NCBI GenBank assembly: GCA_024734555.1
Contig: JANPWX010000064.1
Coordinates: 1 to 64,000, forward strand
DNA length: 64,000 nt
Reading direction: 5' to 3'
Source of the DNA: Trochalopteron elliotii
Taxonomy: Eukaryota; Chordata; Aves; Passeriformes; Leiothrichidae
Positions 61,611 through 64,000 of the stretch are shown here, piece by piece. Position 1 is the stretch's first letter. Every line of letters starts with the position of its first letter. The translations under genes were made by a program, and so were the position numbers. The notes under the pieces are model-generated. The model saw only the letters and a program-made list of their open reading frames with translations. It was not told where the DNA came from and ran no database searches.

Positions 61611-64000
61611 CCACATTAAATTAGAGCTTGAACAGGTTTTGGCCCACCAGGGTCCAAATATTCAAGTCCAAGAAGTAACAGCTGTGTTTTTAAAAGTAGG
61701 GATAGTAAAATCAATGAAATGCTTAAAACATTTCTGAATTGGGCTCTTAGATTTTAATTAAATAGATGCTTTTTTTTTTTTTTTTTGCAAAATACTTTCA
61801 GAGCAACTACTATATAATTTGAATTCTAACAAGTACAGAGGTTTCAAGGTAGAAGGTTGTACTAGGGGCAGTGTGAAAACTACAGACCAAATAGGGATAA
61901 ATATGTCTAAAACTTGCTGACACTGTTTCATCTGCAGGAAAGAGGGATGGCAGGCTGATGGCAGCTGACAGGAGCCAGAGTTCAGGGATGTGCTATGTGA
62001 CTGTCCCAGGAGCCAAAATATTCTGTGACATCTCTAGCAAAAAATTACCATCATTATTACAATCTCTTGCATAGTATGGATCATGGAACTTCAAATAAAT
62101 GATCCCAGAATGAGAGACAGTGTAGTTTAAAAACAGACTTACTCTTGATTTAGGGAGAGTGAATGAGAATGCTTTGTATCCTTTGATAGTCTGTTCCCGT
62201 GTTTAATTATTCTCATTGTCAAAAATGCTTGTCTTTGTTCCTTATTTGGATGTATGCTAATTTCAAATAGGTGTTTTCTTTTGACTGTGCAATTAAAACA
62301 CCGTAAAGAAATGTACAAGGCACTTCAGACAAACGGAAGTTCTTAACAACTTCTTTATTGTAAAACTTTTCAGTTGTATAATTATGATAAAACTGTTTTC
62401 TACTCTCTCTTTAGCTGGCTTGTAATTATTTTCCAAAGAATTTGGCACTTTAAAACTATAATTAGGATTTAAAGTTGTAAGACATTTTTATTTGCATAAA
62501 AAAATATAGATTTTATTTTTAATTGGGAAAAATACTTTAAGGTAGTATTGCCAGCTTAACTGCTGTGAGGCTACATTTTTTCCAATCCAAATGGGACTGC
62601 ACTCTCTGAGATACACCATTCTGAACCAACCCACATATAAAGCTAGTTTCAGAGTCTCATTTCTCCAAGAATAAAAATGAAAAATTAAGTTGTAACAATT
62701 AAGACCCATGTGCTGTTGGTACACTGAATACAGTCAGAGAACGTGCCTGATCCACCTCTCCACAGCCCACAATGCCCTTTCCCCACATCCACGGTCTTAC
62801 AGCATTTCTTTGGCCTTGTGGGAATGTGTTCTGCCAGTTCTTGGCAGTGCCACTGCTGCCTGGTGGAGCACACCACACACAGCTCCCGGCACCAGCTCCA
62901 GGGGAAAGGCAGCAGCAGCAAAGGTCGGTGCTGAAGGGCCAGAAGAAGGCATGAAGATCAGCTAGGGGTGGCTGTGATGGTGGTGATTCAGACTAGAGCC
63001 TGCACACAGCTGGAGTAGCACAGGCCTGTGTGATGGGAAACACATCTGGTGGCAGTGGCATGGCATGGGAGGACAGCACTATGGCCTCAGCCTCTGCCCT
63101 ACACAGGTGCAGCTGGGGAGATGAGAAAGTTTGGTGTGCTGTTTGATGTCTTTACTATTATGAGTTCTGTCACCAAAACCCAGCCTTATGTCCTCAAATG
63201 TATATCCTAGCATATCTCACTGTGTACTTCCTTTGTTTTTCACATGCATTATTAGAACCAAGAGCTTGAAGCATCTCAGAAGACAGCAGAACTCTGATTG
63301 TAGCAGAATCTGCCTCTCAGGGTAAAAAGAGCTCTGCATATATAGGACGTAGTTTGGACTAAATGTCATTTGTACTGCTCACCTTTTTTCTTACTCTTGC
63401 ACAAGAGTTGGCAGAGTAAAAACCAGCAGAATAAGAAGCCCAAATCTACTTGGTTAGAAGTATTTCTTTAGTTTCTTAAACTTCCATGGCAGCTTAGACC
63501 TGCTGCAGCACAAGGTCTTCCAGCAAGCTGTCAAGATATGACTTTAAGATGCCCAGTGGAAAGAAGGAATAGGGCAGGTCACAAGTGAAATGTCAGGAAA
63601 GAGGCATAACATTTGGCACATTTTTGAATGTGCCTTGTGATTTGGGGTGCTCAGCTGAAACAGAATATGGGCCAGATATCTTTGATGGACACAGGAGCTG
63701 CTTTTAGAAATAGTAGCTGCAAGGTCTCATGTGTGCTGAAGTCACTTCATAGTCAGGAGGGCACTGGGGATCATGATGTAGCACAGAATTTGCACCTGCA
63801 GTGTCTGTACAGAAGGATCCACAGATGTGCTGTTCTCCCACCTGTGTACATCAACAGCTTTTCCAAATTTAAGATGTAGACTTGTGTAAAATTAGAAACA
63901 AATAAGTTCATGTAGTGAATAGTATTTGCAAAATTCTTGAATTATTACAGTTTACACTGACATGACAGCATAAATTGAAGTTTGCATCACTGTTTTACAA
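61611..64000. other. Intergenic tail of the window
   Basis: No gene recognised. It contains a T17 run at 61770-61786. Open frames at 62685-62965 overlap each other on both strands in a slightly GC-richer patch and resemble nothing known. Confidence 0.5.

Overview
The window looks like vertebrate, most likely avian, nuclear DNA. It is about 60% AT, non-coding for about 93% of its length, and carries CR1-type LINE fragments. Some of these end in the 8-bp 3' tail repeats typical of bird CR1. Two protein-coding genes can be supported. On the minus strand at 12758-13612 is a forkhead transcription factor whose DNA-binding domain has the hallmarks of FOXQ2. On the plus strand, four exons between 21171 and 47685 encode PPP1R3A (G_M/R_GL), the striated-muscle glycogen-targeting subunit of protein phosphatase 1. 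I predict 1160 residues for it, close to the recalled human length of 1122.

Layout. Positions 1-110 are GC- and CpG-rich and look like the edge of a CpG island. Positions 110-12600 hold no recognisable gene, only two CR1 3' ends (about 985-1080 and 2855-3180). Next come the forkhead gene (12758-13612), an intergenic stretch with one more CR1 3' end (about 14440-14622), and PPP1R3A exon 1 (21171-21973). Intron 1 is 20.7 kb and contains an A/C-only simple repeat, a 40-bp tandem duplication and an old CR1 with recognisable reverse-transcriptase motifs. Exon 2 (42688-42746), a 107-bp intron, exon 3 (42854-42990), a 2.2-kb intron and the large exon 4 (45202-47685) follow. Poly(A) signals lie at 48526 and 49076. 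The rest (49.1-64 kb) is intergenic. It holds a long decayed CR1 (about 58966-61230, minus strand), two possible LTR remnants and several hairpins.

In mammals PPP1R3A lies head-to-head with FOXP2. If that order holds here, FOXP2 would lie just left of the window on the minus strand, and the forkhead gene would sit in the FOXP2-PPP1R3A interval. The two genes in the window are not expected to act together: one is a tissue-restricted transcription factor (FOXQ2 drives blue-cone opsin in zebrafish), the other a muscle glycogen-metabolism scaffold. I did not find a wholly novel system. The most notable content is the FOXQ2-type gene in this location, its ambiguous exon structure, and a conserved block of unassigned function in PPP1R3A exon 4.
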